A DNA stretch of 64,000 nt from positions 1 through 64,000 of the forward strand of contig NZ_JABKCA010000003.1 in assembly GCF_013166655.1 (NCBI RefSeq), given 5' to 3'. The notes under the pieces were generated by a model that searched no databases, was not told the DNA's origin, and saw nothing but the letters and a program-made list of their open reading frames with translations. The DNA is from Lentimicrobium sp. L6 (GTDB taxonomy: Bacteria > Bacteroidota > Bacteroidia > Bacteroidales > UBA12170). Numbering within the stretch: the first letter of the stretch is position 1; every line of letters starts with the position of its first letter. Below, in pieces: positions 61,899 through 64,000 of this stretch. The position numbers were made by a program, and so were the translations under genes.

Positions 61899-62501
61899 CT
61901 ACCTATTCCACTCAAAGCTCTCAATAAGTCTCGCCATATCTTTTTCAATGAATTCGATAACAGGTTTTAATGAGTCGTTATTGGGGGAGAAGTTAAAGTA
62001 TAGCGCTCCTCTAAGAAAATGGGAGGTGCTATCTGTTAAATAGAATTGATAGGGGGAGGCGGCTTCCGAACCTAATATTTGATAGGTGATTCCATAAACA
62101 TCTAATTCCGGGTTCAAATACATTTGTTCATTAATGGCATTGGCTTTAGGAATATGTTTATTCATCATTTTATGAACATCATTTAAAAGAGTATCCAGAT
62201 TATTAATGATGGGTTTGTAACTGATATGTAATTTTGCTTTGAACTTTGGGTAACTGATATTGATCCAATATTTTTCAGGATCAATTCTTGGCGGAATAAT
62301 ATTGGCATAGGTAGAAACATCGAAGCTATAGGGATAGTTAGTAGCCTGAAATCTTTGATATTTATTGGCAGGTAACTCTATTCTGAAATATCCCCTAGGT
62401 TTAGGCTGGTAGTCGTTTTGGCAATTCGAGAATACGAGTATAATAACCAATCCGATAATAATATTTCCAAATGCTTTCAATTTATTCCTCCTTATGCTCA
62501 A
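61899..62501 (-). CDS. gldD: Gliding motility lipoprotein GldD
   Basis: A 200-aa lipoprotein with the lipobox cysteine at about residue 27 (LVFSNC). The family signature QPKPRGYFRIELPANKYQ follows at once, then YPYSFDVSTYANI. GldD is needed for gliding in Flavobacterium and is linked to T9SS-dependent motility and peptidoglycan-associated functions. It overlaps gldE by 20 bases, the usual gldE-gldD order. Confidence 0.93.
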   Translation of the reverse strand: MSIRRNKLKAFGNIIIGLVIILVFSNCQNDYQPKPRGYFRIELPANKYQRFQATNYPYSFDVSTYANIIPPRIDPEKYWINISYPKFKAKLHISYKPIINNLDTLLNDVHKMMNKHIPKANAINEQMYLNPELDVYGITYQILGSEAASPYQFYLTDSTSHFLRGALYFNFSPNNDSLKPVIEFIEKDMARLIESFEWNR

Positions 62502-63828
62502 TGAATACTTTAATCTTTTTTATTCTTTTGTAATCTAGTGTAATAACCTCAAAAGTATATTGATGGTGCATCACTTTCATTCCTTTCTTGGGAATGTTTC
62601 CATATAACTCCAAAACAAGCCCAGCTATTGTGTCGTAGTCACCTTCAACTTCATCAAAAATATCATCGTCAATCTTTAATACTTTACAAAAATCGTTGAT
62701 AGAAGTTTTGGCTTCAAATACATAAGTGTAATCATCAATTTTTTCAAAGTCTACATCTGATTCTAAATCATCAAATTCATCATTGATTTCGCCCACTATT
62801 TCTTCTAGAATATCCTCTAAAGTTACTAAGCCTGAAGTTCCTCCATATTCGTCTACAACAATAGCAAGGTGGATCTTCTTTTGACGGAACTCTTGTAGCA
62901 ATTCGTTTATTTTTTTGTTTTCAGGAACGAAGAATGCTGGTCTTATCAATTCTTGCCATTCAAAATTAGGTTTTTCATTTAAATATGGAAGTAGGTCTTT
63001 AATATAGAGGATGCCTTTAATCTGGTCTAGTGATTCTTTATAAACAGGAATTCTACTATATCCAGATTGTATCAGTAATTTCAATATGTCAGCATATTCA
63101 TCTTCTAGATCTATGGCAGATATGTCAACTCTCGCTTTCATGATTTCAGAGGTTTCCATATCGGAGAATTTTACAATTCCCTTTAGCATGCTTTTTTCTT
63201 CTTCGTAGGTGATGTCACCACTTGTCAACTCAATAGCATCATCCAATTCGCTTTTGCTAATGTCATGACCTTTTTTTGAGATTCTTCGGTCAACTACAGA
63301 AGTGCTAAAAGCCAATATTCTGCTAAGTGGTTTTATGGCATTATGAATGATGTAGATAGGATTTGACACCTGAAGCGCAAATCGTATATTGTATTGATTG
63401 GCGTATACTTTTGGTGTGATTTCTCCCAATAGAAGTAAGAGAAAAGTAACAATGACCACTTCAATAATAAACCCAAGAATTGGAAAGCCAGAAAAATTAA
63501 ATACCATACCAGTGATATAGGCAGATAAGATTACAATGGCCACATTTATAAAGTTATTGGCTATTAAGATGGTGGCTAGTAATTGTTTAGGTTTGTTTAG
63601 AAGTTTGATGATTCTTTGACTTTTGCTGTTGTCCATCACATATATTTCTTCTAATTGGCTACTGCTTAAAGAAAAGAATGCGGTTTCGCTACCCGAAATT
63701 AATGCGGAAATCATTAAAAGAAAAAACAGTCCCAGTAGGGCAAAATATAGGCTAAAGTCCGTGGGAGCGTGAAAAATAGAATTCAGTAGGATAAATAAAC
63801 CCGGTAAAGGATCGTCAATTTGTTCCAA
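62482..63828 (-). CDS. gldE: Gliding motility-associated protein GldE (CNNM/CorC family)
   Basis: A 448-aa membrane protein. A DUF21/CNNM transmembrane domain (about 25-200, including LISGSETAFFSLSSSQLEEI and LLLLGEITPKVYANQ) precedes two CBS domains. The C-terminal CorC_HlyC domain (about 360-445) has EVEGDYDTIAGLVLELYGNIP. The LVTLEDILEEIVGEINDEFDD segment marks the end of the CBS pair. The context with gldD identifies it as GldE rather than a generic CorC. The family may transport magnesium or other ions. Confidence 0.92.
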   Translation of the reverse strand: MEQIDDPLPGLFILLNSIFHAPTDFSLYFALLGLFFLLMISALISGSETAFFSLSSSQLEEIYVMDNSKSQRIIKLLNKPKQLLATILIANNFINVAIVILSAYITGMVFNFSGFPILGFIIEVVIVTFLLLLLGEITPKVYANQYNIRFALQVSNPIYIIHNAIKPLSRILAFSTSVVDRRISKKGHDISKSELDDAIELTSGDITYEEEKSMLKGIVKFSDMETSEIMKARVDISAIDLEDEYADILKLLIQSGYSRIPVYKESLDQIKGILYIKDLLPYLNEKPNFEWQELIRPAFFVPENKKINELLQEFRQKKIHLAIVVDEYGGTSGLVTLEDILEEIVGEINDEFDDLESDVDFEKIDDYTYVFEAKTSINDFCKVLKIDDDIFDEVEGDYDTIAGLVLELYGNIPKKGMKVMHHQYTFEVITLDYKRIKKIKVFIEHKEE

Positions 63829-63853
63829 TGTAATTGAGTGTTGATTATGAATG

Positions 63854-63861
63854 CAAAAATA
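63854..63861 (-). promoter_or_regulatory. Candidate -7 box (TATTTTTG) for gldE-gldD
   Basis: A TAnnTTTG match on the minus strand, 25 bases before the gldE ATG. Confidence 0.4.
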
Positions 63862-63932
63862 AGTGTTTTTATATTAGATTTCTTAATGCAGGAAAAAAAA
63901 TATGAATTCTTTTTTTTTAATGGGAGAAGTAC

Positions 63933-64000
63933 CTATTTGCCTAGTACAAAGTAGGCTGTGGTAGTTAAGAAATCACGTAAATAGGGGATGCCAGATATTA
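63933..64000 (-). CDS. C-terminal end of an unidentified protein, cut by the window edge
   Basis: The minus-strand frame entering at the right edge reads ISGIPYLRDFLTTTAY, then FVLGK and a TAG stop at 63935-63933. The codon pattern and residues look protein-coding. No family can be named from 21 residues. It would be upstream of gldE on the same strand. Confidence 0.45.
   Translation of the reverse strand, partial: ISGIPYLRDFLTTTAYFVLGK

Overview
This window is a chromosomal segment of a Bacteroidota bacterium. Four kinds of evidence point there. The gliding genes gldE and gldD lie side by side. Several secreted proteins end in a type IX secretion (T9SS) sorting domain. IspG is the long form typical of the phylum. 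Many genes have a TAnnTTTG box, the phylum's -7 promoter element, just upstream. Base composition is AT-rich (roughly 35% GC by eye). Most genes are ordinary core functions; I see no prophage, plasmid, CRISPR array, rRNA or tRNA. The order within the phylum cannot be fixed from this sequence alone.

Layout. 1-5.9 kb: end of rodA, a convergent dipeptidyl-peptidase gene, an OmpH/Skp-like chaperone, and an overlapping aminotransferase/omega-amidase pair. 6-12.6 kb (minus): a T9SS-secreted propeller protein, the potassium uptake pair trkA-trkH, and ispG. 12.9-17 kb (plus): dnaK, an orphan MobB-like P-loop protein and guanine deaminase. 16.9-17.7 kb: a small REP/Y1-transposase island. 17.9-24.3 kb (plus): meaB, an exosortase with a membrane partner, a cysteine-rich thioredoxin-fold protein, a YCII lipoprotein, an esterase, deoD, an SDR and a single-domain response regulator. 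24.4-26.2 kb (minus): holA and AMP nucleosidase. 26.3-34.8 kb (plus): a small HsdR_N-type nuclease, a Ppx/GppA phosphatase, an M20 dipeptidase, an acetylesterase, an MtfA-SEC-C peptidase, a nitroreductase, a DUF2007 protein, a small membrane protein and a membrane-tethered MutS ATPase. 34.8-42.2 kb: mazG, a PagL-like deacylase, a DUF2807 lipoprotein, a polytopic membrane protein and a large CARDB/GEVED adhesin-like T9SS protein. 42.3-44.6 kb (minus): DUF721 (DciA-like), recF, a T9SS tail remnant and an NlpC/P60 peptidase. 44.7-49.6 kb (plus): a PgpH-type c-di-AMP phosphodiesterase and a Ycf48-like lipoprotein. 49.6-51.8 kb (minus): DUF2851 and ftsE. 52.4-58.8 kb (plus): a potassium channel followed by a complete tripartite RND efflux operon. 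58.9-63.8 kb (minus): the deoC operon, scpB, gldD and gldE. A gene fragment enters at the right edge.

The genes work together in several themes. Purine and nucleoside salvage is spread over the window (guaD, deoD, AMP nucleosidase, deoC). meaB and scpB both belong to methylmalonyl-CoA metabolism, although no mutase is present. Cell-envelope functions dominate: RodA, OmpH, the PagL-like enzyme, NlpC/P60, FtsE, gliding and T9SS cargo, exosortase and RND efflux.

The less ordinary signals are five: the REP/Y1 island; the exosortase pair with a TTG start overlapping meaB; 11-bp-phased tandem hexamers upstream of two surface-protein genes; a truncated T9SS C-terminal tail with no gene attached; and a membrane-anchored MutS-like ATPase cluster. 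I did not find a clearly new multi-gene defence or mobile system.
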